Source: Ensifer canadensis
GTDB taxonomy: Bacteria; Pseudomonadota; Alphaproteobacteria; Rhizobiales; Rhizobiaceae
Assembly (NCBI RefSeq): GCF_017488845.2
Contig: NZ_CP083370.1
Location: 62,001-126,000 of the forward strand
Length of the DNA: 64,000 nt
Direction of reading: 5' to 3'
The notes below the pieces were generated by a model. That model was not told the origin of the DNA. It saw only the letters and a list, made by a program, of their open reading frames with translations, and ran no database searches. The position numbers were made by a program, and so were the translations under genes. Positions 1-9,421 of the stretch are shown piece by piece. Within the stretch, counting starts at the first letter, position 1, and each line of letters starts with the position of its first letter.

Positions 1-58
1 CATGGTGATCCGCAGGTTCACCAAGGCTGCAAAGACCCGCGGCGCCAAGGCGATCTGA
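1..58 (+). CDS. def: Peptide deformylase, C-terminal end only
   Basis: The window opens inside a gene. The frame starting at base 2 reads MVIRRFTKAAKTRGAKAI and then a stop. A basic tail of this kind is typical of rhizobial peptide deformylase, the metalloenzyme that removes the N-formyl group from nascent proteins. The assignment rests mainly on the next gene being fmt, since def–fmt is a very common bacterial pair (formyl removal and formyl addition). Only 18 residues are visible and no catalytic motif is in view. Confidence 0.6.
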   Translation, partial: MVIRRFTKAAKTRGAKAI

Positions 59-66
59 TCCCGAGG

Positions 67-90
67 AAAGCGCCCGCAGGGCGCTTTGTC
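67..90 (+). terminator. Terminator-like hairpin between def and fmt
   Basis: A perfect 9-bp stem (AAAGCGCCC / GGGCGCTTT) with a 3-base loop begins 9 bases after the def stop. The T run after the stem is short. It suggests that at least part of the def transcript ends here and that fmt has its own promoter. Confidence 0.5.
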
Positions 91-162
91 GTTGAGGGGC
101 TTGATTTGAGGCGCGTAAACCCGTTTGAAGGGGCCTGATTTCAAACGGTCGGAGTATCCGCC

Positions 163-1098
163 TTGTCGCTTCGCATCATCTTCATGGGAACGCCGGAATT
201 TTCCGTACCGACGCTTGCCGCACTCGCAGGGGCAGGTCACGAGATCGTTGCCGTCTATACCCAGCCGCCGCGGCCCGGCGGACGGCGCGGGCTCGACCTG
301 CAGAAGTCGCCGGTGCACCAGGCGGCCGAGCTGCTCGGCGTTCCCGTGCTCACGCCCGTCAACTTCAAGGACGAAGCCGATCGCCAGACCTTCCGTGATT
401 TCAATGCTGACGTTGCCGTTGTCGTCGCCTATGGCCTGCTGTTGCCGGAAGCGATCCTGACCGGAACGCGGCTCGGCTGCTATAATGGCCATGCCTCGCT
501 CTTGCCGCGCTGGCGTGGTGCGGCTCCCATCCAGCGTGCCATCATGGCCGGCGACCATGAGACCGGCATGATGGTGATGAAGATGGACAAGGGGTTGGAC
601 ACAGGCCCGGTCGCGCTCACCAAGGCGGTGCAGATCGGCGAGACGATGACGGCGGGCGAGCTGCATGACCGGCTGATGCAGGTCGGCGCTAACCTGATGA
701 AGGAAGCGATCGGCAAGCTTGAGGCCGATGACCTGCCACTGACCGAGCAGGCGGGCGAGGGCGTCGTCTACGCCGCCAAGATCAGCAAGGCCGAGACTCG
801 CATCGATTTTGCGAGGACCGCGCGCGAAGTGCACGACCATATTCGCGGCCTGTCGCCTTTTCCCGGCGCCTGGTTTGAGCTCGAGATCGCCGGCAAGCCG
901 GAGCGCATCAAGGTTTTGAACTCCGAGCGCGTGACGGCGGCAGGAACCGCCGGAACGGTGCTCGACGACACTCTCACCATTGCCTGCAGCGACGGTGCCG
1001 TGCGGCCGACGCGGCTGCAGCGGGCAGGCGGCAAGGCTCTCAGTGTTGCCGATTTCCTGCGCGGTACGCCCATCGCCGCCGGCACGAGGGTCGGCTGA
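163..1098 (+). CDS. fmt: Methionyl-tRNA formyltransferase
   Basis: Transfers a formyl group from 10-formyltetrahydrofolate to Met-tRNAfMet in the cytoplasm, as needed for initiation. At 311 aa it has the usual family length. It opens with GTPEFS at residues 9-14, and the catalytic set N108, H110 (NGHASLLP) and D146 (LDTGP) sits at the same numbers as in the E. coli enzyme. A C-terminal OB-like tRNA-binding domain follows from about residue 205. The start is TTG; GGAG at 151-154 lies 8 bases upstream and no in-frame ATG fits better. The stop overlaps the truA start (TGATG), so the two genes are translationally coupled. Confidence 0.97.
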   Translation: MSLRIIFMGTPEFSVPTLAALAGAGHEIVAVYTQPPRPGGRRGLDLQKSPVHQAAELLGVPVLTPVNFKDEADRQTFRDFNADVAVVVAYGLLLPEAILTGTRLGCYNGHASLLPRWRGAAPIQRAIMAGDHETGMMVMKMDKGLDTGPVALTKAVQIGETMTAGELHDRLMQVGANLMKEAIGKLEADDLPLTEQAGEGVVYAAKISKAETRIDFARTAREVHDHIRGLSPFPGAWFELEIAGKPERIKVLNSERVTAAGTAGTVLDDTLTIACSDGAVRPTRLQRAGGKALSVADFLRGTPIAAGTRVG

Positions 1099-1841
1099 TG
1101 CCGCGCTTTCGACTGATCGTCGAATATGACGGCTCCAACTATGTCGGCTGGCAGCGCCAGGACAACGGCGCTTCCGTCCAGGGCGCGATCGAAAAAGCGA
1201 TCCTGTCCTTGACCGGCGAAACCGTCTCGATCCGCGGTGCCGGGCGGACCGATTCCGGCGTTCATGCCGTCGGGCAGGTGGCGCATGCGGACCTGACGCG
1301 CGAGTGGAAACCTCACACGCTGCGCAATGCGCTGAACGCGCATCTGGGCATGGCCGGCGAGGGCGTCTCGATCCTCGACGCCCAGGAAGTCACAGACGCC
1401 TTCGACGCACGGTTTTCGGCGCTGCGCCGGCATTATCTCTACCGCATCATCTGCCGTCCGTCGCGGCTGGCGCTGGAGGCGAAGCGTGCCTGGTGGGTGA
1501 CGAAGCCGCTCGATCACGAGGCGATGCATGAAGGCGCGCAACGGCTCGTCGGCCACCACGACTTCACCACCTTCCGCTCCGTCCATTGCCAGGCGACAAG
1601 CCCGATGCGCACGCTCGACCGGCTGGATGTCTCTCGCACCGGCAATCTGATCGAAATTCGCGCCACGGCGCAGAGCTTCCTGCACAATCAGATCCGTTCC
1701 TTCGCCGGCTCGCTGAAGCTGGTTGGCGAAGGCAAATGGACGCCGGACGAGCTGCAGGCGGCACTCGAAGCGCGCGACCGCAAGGCCTGCGGTCCGGTGG
1801 CGCCGCCCGACGGGCTTTATTTCATGCAGGTCGATTACTGA
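1098..1841 (+). CDS. truA: tRNA pseudouridine(38-40) synthase
   Basis: Isomerises uridines 38-40 in the anticodon arm of many tRNAs. The 247-aa protein carries the family signature [15 protein letters not shown], with the catalytic aspartate at residue 52, and the typical FRS and HNQIR motifs of the second half. The ATG shares one base with the fmt stop. The gene ends 39 bases before the convergent membrane-protein gene. Confidence 0.97.
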   Translation: MPRFRLIVEYDGSNYVGWQRQDNGASVQGAIEKAILSLTGETVSIRGAGRTDSGVHAVGQVAHADLTREWKPHTLRNALNAHLGMAGEGVSILDAQEVTDAFDARFSALRRHYLYRIICRPSRLALEAKRAWWVTKPLDHEAMHEGAQRLVGHHDFTTFRSVHCQATSPMRTLDRLDVSRTGNLIEIRATAQSFLHNQIRSFAGSLKLVGEGKWTPDELQAALEARDRKACGPVAPPDGLYFMQVDY

Positions 1842-1879
1842 GGAAGGTAACGTCGCGCTCAGATGGCGCGTGACGTCTG

Positions 1880-2476
1880 TCAGGTCGGGATAAGGCCGAA
1901 GAACTGCTGCAGCAATTCGCCCATCATCATCGACGGCAGCAGGAAAAGCGCCGTCAGCGCCGTGGCCAGCAAGGTCTGGTTTCCGGTAATGATGCGCAGC
2001 AGCCGGAAGAGTATGCCGATGCTGACGAAGAGCAGCACCAGCCAGATCAGGCTCGTCAGCCCTTCGCTGCCGGGAATGACGAGGCGGATCGCCGCCGGCA
2101 CCGCCATCGCATAGGACAGCGGCACGGAAAGCCAGTTGGTGGTGACGACGATCGGCACCACGGCGGCGGCAAAGCCGAGTGGGCGCGCCAGGACGAAGAC
2201 CAGCACCAGCGGCAGCAGCCAGCTGGCGAGATCGACAACCAGAAGCTTGAAGACGAAGCCGAAGCCGACAGTGGTTCCTGTTGGCATTGCAGAGAGATAA
2301 TAAAGCCGCCAGGATGCCCAGGTGACGGCAATGGCCGGCAGGCACCAGAGCATCGCTGTAAACGAACGCCACAATCCGCTCTCGCTGAAATCGAGCCAGC
2401 GGAAGCCTTCGCCATTGCCCTGGATCAGCAGCCAGAGGCCCTTGATATAGGAAAGAACCTCCTCAAGCAGCGGCAT
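1880..2476 (-). CDS. Uncharacterised integral membrane protein downstream of dapE
   Basis: 198 aa with about five hydrophobic stretches (near residues 35-60, 68-95, 98-125, 138-160 and 168-190), so a polytopic inner-membrane protein. I recognise no functional motif. The ATG lies inside the last codons of dapE (14-base overlap), which makes co-translation with dapE very likely. A role linked to lysine or peptidoglycan precursor metabolism cannot be inferred from the sequence alone. The steady hydrophobic pattern and the overlap support a real gene. Confidence 0.8.
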   Translation of the reverse strand: MPLLEEVLSYIKGLWLLIQGNGEGFRWLDFSESGLWRSFTAMLWCLPAIAVTWASWRLYYLSAMPTGTTVGFGFVFKLLVVDLASWLLPLVLVFVLARPLGFAAAVVPIVVTTNWLSVPLSYAMAVPAAIRLVIPGSEGLTSLIWLVLLFVSIGILFRLLRIITGNQTLLATALTALFLLPSMMMGELLQQFFGLIPT

Positions 2477-3656
2477 GGCCGAACCAGCTGAAGATGAAGG
2501 TTTCGTAGATTTCCGTCAGCGTTTCGAGATCGGCGACGGCGACACGCTCGTCCACCATATGCATGGTCTGGCCGACAAGCCCGAATTCGACGACGGGGCA
2601 ATAGTCCTTGATGAACCGCGCATCCGAGGTGCCGCCGGTGGTCGAAAGTTTCGGCTGCTGGCCGGTGACCGCTTCGATAGCGCCTGACAGCGAATCGATC
2701 AGCGCATTGTTGCGCGTCAGGAAAACGTGGCTCGGCCGTTCGTTCCAGGTGATCTCGTAACGGACCGGGTCGCGGCCTGCCCGCAGAGCGCCGTCCGTTG
2801 CCGCGCGGTCGAGGCGGGCGATGATCTCCGCCATCAGGCTCTCGGCGGTCCAGGTGTCGTTGAAGCGGATATTGAAGGCAGCAGCCGCCTTCGCAGGGAT
2901 GACGTTGACGGCGCCATTGCCGACGTCGATGGTCGTCACTTCCAGGTTCGACGGCTGGAAGTTTTCCGTGCCGTTGTCGAAGGGCGGGTCCATCAGTGCC
3001 TGGGTCAGTTGCAGGATGCCGCGCACCGGATTGTCCGCCAGGTGCGGATAGGCCGCGTGGCCCTGGACGCCGTTGACGGTGATCCGGCCGGAAAGCGAGC
3101 CACGGCGGCCGATCTTGATCATGTCGCCGAGACGGTCTGGATTGGTCGGTTCGCCGACAAGGCAGGCGTCCCAACGCTCGCCCTTGGCGGCAGCCCAGCC
3201 GAGAAGTTTCGTCGTGCCGTTGATCGCAGGGCCTTCCTCGTCGCCGGTGATGAGGAACGAAACCGAGCCCTTGGGGACCCCATGCTTTTCGATGTGGCGG
3301 GCGACGGCTGCGACGAAGCAGGCAATGCCGCCCTTCATGTCGACCGCGCCGCGGCCATACATTTCGCCGCCGGCGATATCGGCGGAAAACGGACCGTGGG
3401 TCCACGCGCCGTCGTCGCCGACCGGCACCACGTCGGTATGGCCGGCAAACATCAGATGCGGGCCGTCGCTGCCGAGCCGGGCATAGAGGTTCTCGATATC
3501 GGGCGTACCCGCGTCTTTGGCCGTGACCCGGTCGACGGCAAAGCCGAGCGGCTTGAGCATGGCTTCAAGCGCTGAGTGCGCGCCGCCTTCGGCAGGGGTA
3601 ACGGAGGGGCAACGGATGAGGGTGGCGAGATTGGCGATCGGATCGGTCGAGGTCAT
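2463..3656 (-). CDS. dapE: Succinyl-diaminopimelate desuccinylase
   Basis: Hydrolyses N-succinyl-L,L-diaminopimelate to L,L-diaminopimelate in the succinylase branch of lysine/peptidoglycan precursor synthesis. The 397-aa M20-family metallopeptidase shows the zinc ligand H73 (AGHTDVV), bridging D106 ([10 protein letters not shown]) and the catalytic E140-E141 pair (TGDEEGP). It is somewhat longer than the E. coli enzyme. dapD, which makes the succinylated intermediate, is in the same window at about 14 kb but in a different transcription unit. Confidence 0.96.
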   Translation of the reverse strand: MTSTDPIANLATLIRCPSVTPAEGGAHSALEAMLKPLGFAVDRVTAKDAGTPDIENLYARLGSDGPHLMFAGHTDVVPVGDDGAWTHGPFSADIAGGEMYGRGAVDMKGGIACFVAAVARHIEKHGVPKGSVSFLITGDEEGPAINGTTKLLGWAAAKGERWDACLVGEPTNPDRLGDMIKIGRRGSLSGRITVNGVQGHAAYPHLADNPVRGILQLTQALMDPPFDNGTENFQPSNLEVTTIDVGNGAVNVIPAKAAAAFNIRFNDTWTAESLMAEIIARLDRAATDGALRAGRDPVRYEITWNERPSHVFLTRNNALIDSLSGAIEAVTGQQPKLSTTGGTSDARFIKDYCPVVEFGLVGQTMHMVDERVAVADLETLTEIYETFIFSWFGHAAA

Positions 3657-3788
3657 GTAGCGATATGCCGTCTGCGTGGCGCTGGGGCCAATGGGATTGA
3701 GGGTGCTGGTTTATCCGATCGTTGCGCGGCTGTCACGCAGGATGGGTGTGCAGCCGACGGCTGAGGCTATCCGTCCGTCTTCAACGTA

Positions 3789-3815
3789 AGCGGGCCGGAT
3801 CAGATCCGGCCCGCT
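3789..3815 (-). terminator. Perfect hairpin downstream of the RND gene
   Basis: A 12-bp perfect stem (AGCGGGCCGGAT and its complement) with a 3-base loop lies 27 bases past the RND pump stop. There is no long T run, so it may end transcripts with the help of other factors or only protect the 3' end of the mRNA. Confidence 0.5.
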
Positions 3816-3841
3816 CAAAGCGCATATGCGGCAAGATTACC

Positions 3842-6800
3842 TCATTCTCCGGGCGCGAGATGAGGTGCTTCGATATGCGCTCCGGCGTGCTTCAGAGGCC
3901 GCTCGCCCGAGAGCTTGCGGATCAGCACGTAGAACACCGGCGTCATGAAGATGCCGAAGGCGGTGACGCCGATCATGCCGGAAAAGACCGCGACCCCCAT
4001 GGCCGAGCGCATTTCGGCGCCGGCGCCGGTGGAGATCACCAGGGGCACGACACCCATGATGAAGGCCATCGAGGTCATCAGGATCGGCCGCAGGCGCAGC
4101 CGGCTCGCTTCGATCGCCGCCTGGACGGCGGTGCTGCCTGATAGTTCCAGTTCGCGGGCGAACTCGACGATCAGGATCGCGTTCTTGGCGGAAAGCCCGA
4201 CAAGCACGATCAGGCCGATCTGCGTGAAGACGTTGTTGTCGCCTCCGGTCAGCCAGACGCCGGCAAGGGCGGCCATGATGCCCATCGGCACGATCAGGAT
4301 AATCGCGATCGGCAGGGTCAGGCTTTCATACTGGGCGGCCAGCACGAGATAGACCAAGAGCAGCGCCAGCGGGAAGACGAGCATGCCCGAATTGCCGGCA
4401 AGAATCTGCTGATAGGTCAAATCCGTCCACTCGAATGCGATACCGGGCGGCAGCGTTTCCGCGGCGATCTTCTCGATCGCGGCCTGAGCCTGGCCCGAGG
4501 AGAAGCCCGGCGCCGGGCCGCCGTTGATGTCGGCCGACAGGAAGCCGTTGTAGCGGATCGCCCGCTCGGCGCCGACCGTCTGCTCGACCTTCAACAGTGC
4601 CGACAGCGGGATCATCTCGCCCGATTGCGAACGCACCTTCAGCTTGCCGATGTCGTCGGCGTGGCTGCGGTAGTTTGCATCGGCCTGGACGCGCACGCTG
4701 TAGGTGCGGCCGAAGGCGTTGAAGTCGTTGACGTAGAGCGAGCCCAGATAGATCTGCAGCGTCTCGAACACATCGGTCACTTCGACGCCGAGCTGGCGCG
4801 CCTTGACGCGGTCGAGGTCGGCGTAGAGCTGCGGCACGTTGATCTGGAAGCTCGAGTAGATGCCAGCCAGCTCCGGCGTCTGGTAGGCCTTGGCAATGAA
4901 GGCCTTGGTCGCCTCGTCGAGTGCCTGGTAGCCGAGGCCGTTCTTGTCCTCGATCTGCAGCTTGAAGCCGCCGGTGGTGCCCAGCCCCTGGACGGGCGGC
5001 GGCGGGAACATGGCGATGAAGGCATCCTGGATCGCGCCGAATTCCTGGTTCAGCTGCATGGCGATCGCCCCGCCCGAAAGCTCGGGCGTCGTGCGCTCCT
5101 CGAACGGCTTCAGCGCCACGAAGACGATGCCGGAGTTCGACGAGTTGGTGAAGCCGTTGATCGACAGGCCGGGGAAGGCGATGGCATTTTCGACGCCGGG
5201 ATGCTTGAGCGCGATATCACTCATGCGGCGGATGACGTCTTCCGAGCGGTCGAGCGTCGCTGCGTCAGGCAACTGTGCAAAGCCGATCAGATACTGCTTG
5301 TCCTGGGCGGGCACGAAGCCGCCGGGAACGGCGCGGAACAGCACGAAGGTGACGCCGAGCAGCAGGACATAGACGCCCATGATCAGCGACTTGCGCGACA
5401 GGATCCTGCCGACGCCGCGGCCATAGGCTTCCGAGCTGCGACCGAAGAAGCGGTTGAAGCCGCGGAAGAACCAGCCGAACACCTTGTCCATGGCACGGGT
5501 CAGCCAATCCTTCGGCGCATGGTGATTGCGCAGGAGGAGGGCGGCGAGCGCCGGGGAAAGCGTCAGCGAGTTGATGGCGGAGATCACCGTCGAGATGGCG
5601 ATCGTCAGTGCGAACTGGCGGTAGAACTGCCCGGTCAGGCCGGTGATGAACGCAAGCGGCACGAACACGGCGACGAGCACCAGCGCAATGGCGATGATCG
5701 GTCCGGAAACCTCCTGCATCGCACGGTAGGTCGCCTGTACCGGCGACAGACCCTGCTCTATGTTACGTTCGACGTTTTCGACCACGACGATGGCGTCGTC
5801 GACGACGATGCCGATCGCCAGCACCAGGCCGAACAGGCTGAGCGCGTTGATCGAGAAGCCGAAGACGTACATCACCGCGAAGGTGCCGACGATCGAGACG
5901 GGCACCGCCACGAGCGGGATGATCGAGGCGCGCCAGGTCTGCAGGAAGACGATGACGACGATGACGACCAGCGCGATCGCTTCAAGCAGGGTGTGGATGA
6001 CCGACTCGATCGAGGCACGCACGAACTGGGTGGTGTCGTAGACGATCTCGTAGTCGACGCCGTCGGGCATGGTCAGCTTCAGCTCGGCCATGGCCTTGTG
6101 AACGTTTTCCGAGATCTGGATCGCGTTTGAGCCCGGCGCCTGGAAGACGCCCATGCCGACGGCGGCCTTGTTGTCGAGCAGCGAGCGCAGCGAATAGTCG
6201 GCAGCGCCCATTTCGACGCGTGCGACGTCGCCAAGCCGCGTGACCTCGCCGCCGGCGCCCGACTTGACGACGATGTCGGCAAAGTCCTCAGGCGTCTGCA
6301 GGCGGCCTTGCGCGTTGACGGAAAGCTGCAGGTCGAGGCCGGGAACCGACGGCGAGGCGCCGATGACGCCGGCGGCGGCCTGAACGTTCTGCGCGCGGAT
6401 GGCGTTGGCCACGTCGCTTGCCGCAAGACCGCGTTCGGCAGCCTTCTGCGGGTCGATCCAGATGCGCATCGAATAGTCGCCGCCGCCGAAGATCTGTACC
6501 TGGCCGACGCCGTCGATGCGGGCGAGCCGATCCTTGACGTTGAGCACGCCGTAATTGCGCAGATAGTTGATGTCGTACTGGCCGTTGGGCGACAACAGGT
6601 GCACGACGAGCGTCAGGTCCGGCGAGCTCTTGACGGTCGTGACGCCGAGACGGCGCACTTCCTCGGGCAGGCGCGGCTCGGCCTGCGCGACGCGGTTCTG
6701 TATCAGCTGCTGGGCCTGGTCCGGGTCGGTGCCGAGTTCGAAGGTGACGGTCAGCGTCATCAGACCGTCCGCCGTCGCCTGGCTCTGCATGTAGAGCATG

Positions 6801-7027
6801 CCCTCGACGCCGTTGATCTGTTCTTCGAGCGGCGTTGCCACCGTCTCGGCGATAACAGCCGGGTTGGCGCCGGGATACTGCGCCCGCACGACGATCTGCG
6901 GCGGCACGACTTCGGGATATTCGGAGATCGGCAGGCCGGTCATGCCGAGCAGGCCGCCCACGAAGATCAGGACCGAAAGAACGCCCGCGAAGACCGGGCG
7001 GTCGACGAAGAAGCGTGAGAAGTTCAT
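3842..7027 (-). CDS. RND-family multidrug efflux permease (AcrB/MexB type)
   Basis: Proton-driven inner-membrane pump of the HAE1 class, 1061 aa as expected. The N-terminal helix reads MNFSRFFVDRPVFAGVL, and the proton-relay Asp pair is present in TM4 (VVDDAIVVVENVERN, about D410-D411). The large periplasmic loops with PGANPAVI and DPDQAQQLIQNRV motifs are seen, as is the second-half GLSAKNAILIVEFA helix. The chosen ATG at 7027 has AAGGGG upstream; an open frame extends 19 codons further but matches no family member. It follows its membrane fusion protein gene by 139 bases. No outer-membrane TolC-type gene is nearby. Substrates cannot be predicted. Confidence 0.95.
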   Translation of the reverse strand: MNFSRFFVDRPVFAGVLSVLIFVGGLLGMTGLPISEYPEVVPPQIVVRAQYPGANPAVIAETVATPLEEQINGVEGMLYMQSQATADGLMTLTVTFELGTDPDQAQQLIQNRVAQAEPRLPEEVRRLGVTTVKSSPDLTLVVHLLSPNGQYDINYLRNYGVLNVKDRLARIDGVGQVQIFGGGDYSMRIWIDPQKAAERGLAASDVANAIRAQNVQAAAGVIGASPSVPGLDLQLSVNAQGRLQTPEDFADIVVKSGAGGEVTRLGDVARVEMGAADYSLRSLLDNKAAVGMGVFQAPGSNAIQISENVHKAMAELKLTMPDGVDYEIVYDTTQFVRASIESVIHTLLEAIALVVIVVIVFLQTWRASIIPLVAVPVSIVGTFAVMYVFGFSINALSLFGLVLAIGIVVDDAIVVVENVERNIEQGLSPVQATYRAMQEVSGPIIAIALVLVAVFVPLAFITGLTGQFYRQFALTIAISTVISAINSLTLSPALAALLLRNHHAPKDWLTRAMDKVFGWFFRGFNRFFGRSSEAYGRGVGRILSRKSLIMGVYVLLLGVTFVLFRAVPGGFVPAQDKQYLIGFAQLPDAATLDRSEDVIRRMSDIALKHPGVENAIAFPGLSINGFTNSSNSGIVFVALKPFEERTTPELSGGAIAMQLNQEFGAIQDAFIAMFPPPPVQGLGTTGGFKLQIEDKNGLGYQALDEATKAFIAKAYQTPELAGIYSSFQINVPQLYADLDRVKARQLGVEVTDVFETLQIYLGSLYVNDFNAFGRTYSVRVQADANYRSHADDIGKLKVRSQSGEMIPLSALLKVEQTVGAERAIRYNGFLSADINGGPAPGFSSGQAQAAIEKIAAETLPPGIAFEWTDLTYQQILAGNSGMLVFPLALLLVYLVLAAQYESLTLPIAIILIVPMGIMAALAGVWLTGGDNNVFTQIGLIVLVGLSAKNAILIVEFARELELSGSTAVQAAIEASRLRLRPILMTSMAFIMGVVPLVISTGAGAEMRSAMGVAVFSGMIGVTAFGIFMTPVFYVLIRKLSGERPLKHAGAHIEAPHLAPGE

Positions 7028-7166
7028 TGACGTATCCCCTTGGGACGAGTTCAGGCAAATCTCCGGCTGTCGCGGCAAGAACACTCGCCACGCGCCGGGA
7101 TCTGCTAAGTGATGTCTGGGCGGCCAATCCCGCCTCGGCGACAGCCGAAGCGGGTGCCGTCATGTC

Positions 7167-8372
7167 CTACTTGGTTGCGATCGACGCCGTCGTTTCTTCG
7201 ACCTGCTGCGGTGCCACGAGCACACCCGGGCGTACCCGCTGCAGGCCGTTGACGACGATGTTCTCGCCGGTCTTCAGGCCGCTTTCGACGATGCGCAGCC
7301 CGTCGGAACTCGGGCCAAGCTTCACCTGGCGGTACTCGACCTTGTTGTCGGAGCCGACGACGAACACGAATTTCTTGTCCTGGTCGGAGCCGATGGCGCG
7401 ATCGCTGATCACGAGCTTTTCTTCGGGCTCCGGTTCGCCGATGCGGATGCGCACGAACTGGCCGGGGATCAGCCGCCCGTCGGCATTTTCAAGCGCGGCG
7501 CGGACGCGGATCGTGCCGGTCGCCGCATCCACCTCGTTGTTGATGAGCTGGATATGGCCGGAGATCGGCGTGCCTTCGTCGGCAGCGGTGCCGATCTGCA
7601 CCGGGATGCGCTCGATGGCGTTGCCGCCGGCCGAGGCCTGGAGCCGGGCGAGTGCAGTGGTGACCACTTCTTCGCTGGCGCTGAAGCTTGCGTAGATCGG
7701 GTCGACCGAGACCAGCGTCGTCAGCACCGGCGAAGCGGAGCCGGCGGCGACGAGGTTGCCGGCGGTCACTTCCAGCCGGCCGACGCGGCCGGAGATCGGT
7801 GCCTTGACTTCGGTGTATTCCAGGTCGAGTTCGGCCGTGCGCAACGCGGCCTTGGCGGAGCGCACGCTCGCCTGCGCCTCGTCGAAGGCGCTGAGGCGCT
7901 GGTCGACGCCGCTCTGTGGGATGGCGCTCGTGGTCACGAGCTTGCGTCCGCGGTCGAGTTCCGTCCTGGCGAGCGCCACCCGCGCCTCGGCTGCTGCGAC
8001 CTCGGCTGCAGCCCGGTCGACGGCTGCCGCATAGGGCTCGGGATCGATGGTGAGCAAAAGGTCGCCCTTTTTCACCAGTGCACCCTCGCGGAAGTGGGCT
8101 TGGAGAATGGCGCCGCCGACACGGGGGCGAATCTCGACGCGTTCGATCGCTTCCAGCCGCCCGGAAAAATCTTCCCAGGTGGTGATGCGGCGCGACTGCG
8201 CCTTGGCCACCGAAACCGGCACGGCCGGTGGAAGCGCGGCTGCCGTTTCGGTTGCGGCATCCGCCTCGAAGTGCTGCGGCAGGCCAAGAAGAACCGCGGC
8301 ACCGCCGGCGGCGGACAATAGGATGCTCAGGCCGGCGCCCCAGAGGGCCCGGCGGGTCACTGTCGATTTCAT
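7167..8372 (-). CDS. RND efflux membrane fusion protein (AcrA/MexA type)
   Basis: Periplasmic adaptor that links the RND pump to an outer-membrane channel. The 401-aa protein has an N-terminal hydrophobic anchor/signal (about residues 10-30), a lipoyl half-motif around VEIRPRVGGAILQAHFREG, an alpha-helical hairpin rich in Ala/Glu/Arg (about 105-175), the second lipoyl half (VKAPISGRVGR) and the beta-barrel domain with IRVRAALENADGRLIPGQFV. Directly upstream of the pump and downstream of the esterase-like gene, on the same strand. Probably transcribed with both. Confidence 0.94.
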   Translation of the reverse strand: MKSTVTRRALWGAGLSILLSAAGGAAVLLGLPQHFEADAATETAAALPPAVPVSVAKAQSRRITTWEDFSGRLEAIERVEIRPRVGGAILQAHFREGALVKKGDLLLTIDPEPYAAAVDRAAAEVAAAEARVALARTELDRGRKLVTTSAIPQSGVDQRLSAFDEAQASVRSAKAALRTAELDLEYTEVKAPISGRVGRLEVTAGNLVAAGSASPVLTTLVSVDPIYASFSASEEVVTTALARLQASAGGNAIERIPVQIGTAADEGTPISGHIQLINNEVDAATGTIRVRAALENADGRLIPGQFVRIRIGEPEPEEKLVISDRAIGSDQDKKFVFVVGSDNKVEYRQVKLGPSSDGLRIVESGLKTGENIVVNGLQRVRPGVLVAPQQVEETTASIATK

Positions 8373-8456
8373 TTTTCTCTCCTTGCCGGTTGGGAGCCGG
8401 CGTTTTTGCTGCTGTCGTCAGCGAAAGGGAAAGGCCGGCGGCCCTGTCGTCCTTGG

Positions 8457-9332
8457 CTAACGCATCGTCATTTCAGCCGGCTTCGCCCCCGCCTGCTGGA
8501 AGAAGCGGGAAAAGATGCCGGTAATCGTTTCTTCCTGGGATGCCCAGGTTTCAGCGTTCACGGTATTTTCCGGTATCCACCCGGCGCGGCCGGGAAGAAT
8601 ATGGGACTGAACGCTCACGCCCGCCTGGCGAAGACGGTCTGCATAGGCAGCAGTCTCGTCGCGCATCGGGCATTCCTCGCTGGTCAGGATGAGCGAGGGA
8701 ACAAGGCCGGCGAGCCGCGTACAGTGCGCCGGAGCGGCATAGGGATGCGTGAATCCACCGCATTCGCCCAGATACCGTTGCCAGCCTTCGGCGATCGATT
8801 GCACCGAACCCTCGGGACAGTATTTGCGAAACGATGCGGTCGCCAGGCACGGATCCAGCATCGGCGACAGGAGGATCTGCCCCTTGAGGTCGGTGAGGAA
8901 CTGGTCGCGAGCCATCAGCGCCACGCCGGCTGCCACGTTGCCGCCCGCCTCCTCGCCGGCGATGAACAGCAACGATTTTTTATGCGCGAACTGCGGGCAA
9001 CGCGCACGCATCGAAGAAAGCATGGAATAGGTGACGTCGAGTGCGGCCGGGAACGGATTGAGGCAGGCCGACGCATATTCCGGCGAGATGACGATGGCAC
9101 CGGCCGCCGCAAGCGCCTTGGCGACGCGTTCGCCGGCTGCGATCGAGCTGCCGACGAAGGAGCCGCCATGCAGGTGCAGCACCACGGGCGGCGGGTTGAG
9201 CAGCGTTTCGCCACTATAGACACGTGCCGGGCACGAACCTTTGCCCGTCTGCATCGTCTCTACCGTAAAGCGTTCACCCATCTCTCTTGCCTTTGCCACG
9301 GGGTCATCCCACATGAGGCGACAACCCGCCAT
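8457..9332 (-). CDS. Alpha/beta-hydrolase (HSL-like) protein lacking its catalytic triad
   Basis: 291 aa with the fold of hormone-sensitive-lipase-type esterases: the oxyanion motif HGGSF at 55-59, the nucleophile elbow at 126-131 and the C-terminal segment that normally carries Asp and His. The elbow reads GEEAGG rather than GDSAGG, so the catalytic Ser is Glu128. The DPLRDE segment reads CPMRDE (Cys221 for Asp), and the PGxxHGF segment reads PGRAGWI (no His). The frame is intact, so this looks like a pseudoenzyme with a binding or sensing role, not a broken gene. It lies 84 bases upstream of the efflux adaptor on the same strand and is divergent from a LysR regulator. The start is uncertain because no clear Shine-Dalgarno is visible; M7 (9314) is an alternative. 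Confidence 0.85.
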   Translation of the reverse strand: MAGCRLMWDDPVAKAREMGERFTVETMQTGKGSCPARVYSGETLLNPPPVVLHLHGGSFVGSSIAAGERVAKALAAAGAIVISPEYASACLNPFPAALDVTYSMLSSMRARCPQFAHKKSLLFIAGEEAGGNVAAGVALMARDQFLTDLKGQILLSPMLDPCLATASFRKYCPEGSVQSIAEGWQRYLGECGGFTHPYAAPAHCTRLAGLVPSLILTSEECPMRDETAAYADRLRQAGVSVQSHILPGRAGWIPENTVNAETWASQEETITGIFSRFFQQAGAKPAEMTMR

Positions 9333-9361
9333 GATGGGAGAATAACATTGTCTTCTGTCTG

Positions 9362-9418
9362 GAATAGTCCGTCTAATCCGACTACACTATTCAGTATCTC
9401 GAACAATAATGGCTATTG
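9362..9418. promoter_or_regulatory. Candidate LysR operator region between the esterase-like gene and the LysR gene
   Basis: The 83-base divergent spacer holds two dyads: GAATAGT (9362-9368) with ACTATTC (9386-9392), 17 bases apart, and CAATA/TATTG at 9404-9418, which runs up to the LysR start codon. LysR-type regulators usually bind such sites in divergent spacers and repress themselves. The assignment to this regulator is inference. Confidence 0.35.
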
Positions 9419-9421
9419 AAA

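Noticed and set aside
768..2372. A 534-codon minus-strand frame across fmt, truA and the membrane-protein gene
   Set aside because: fmt and truA are certain on the plus strand, and the translation lacks any family motif.
4625..6130. A 501-codon plus-strand frame opposite the RND pump gene
   Set aside because: Composition is that of an antisense shadow (runs of Asp, Arg, Glu, Ala); the pump motifs on the other strand are complete.
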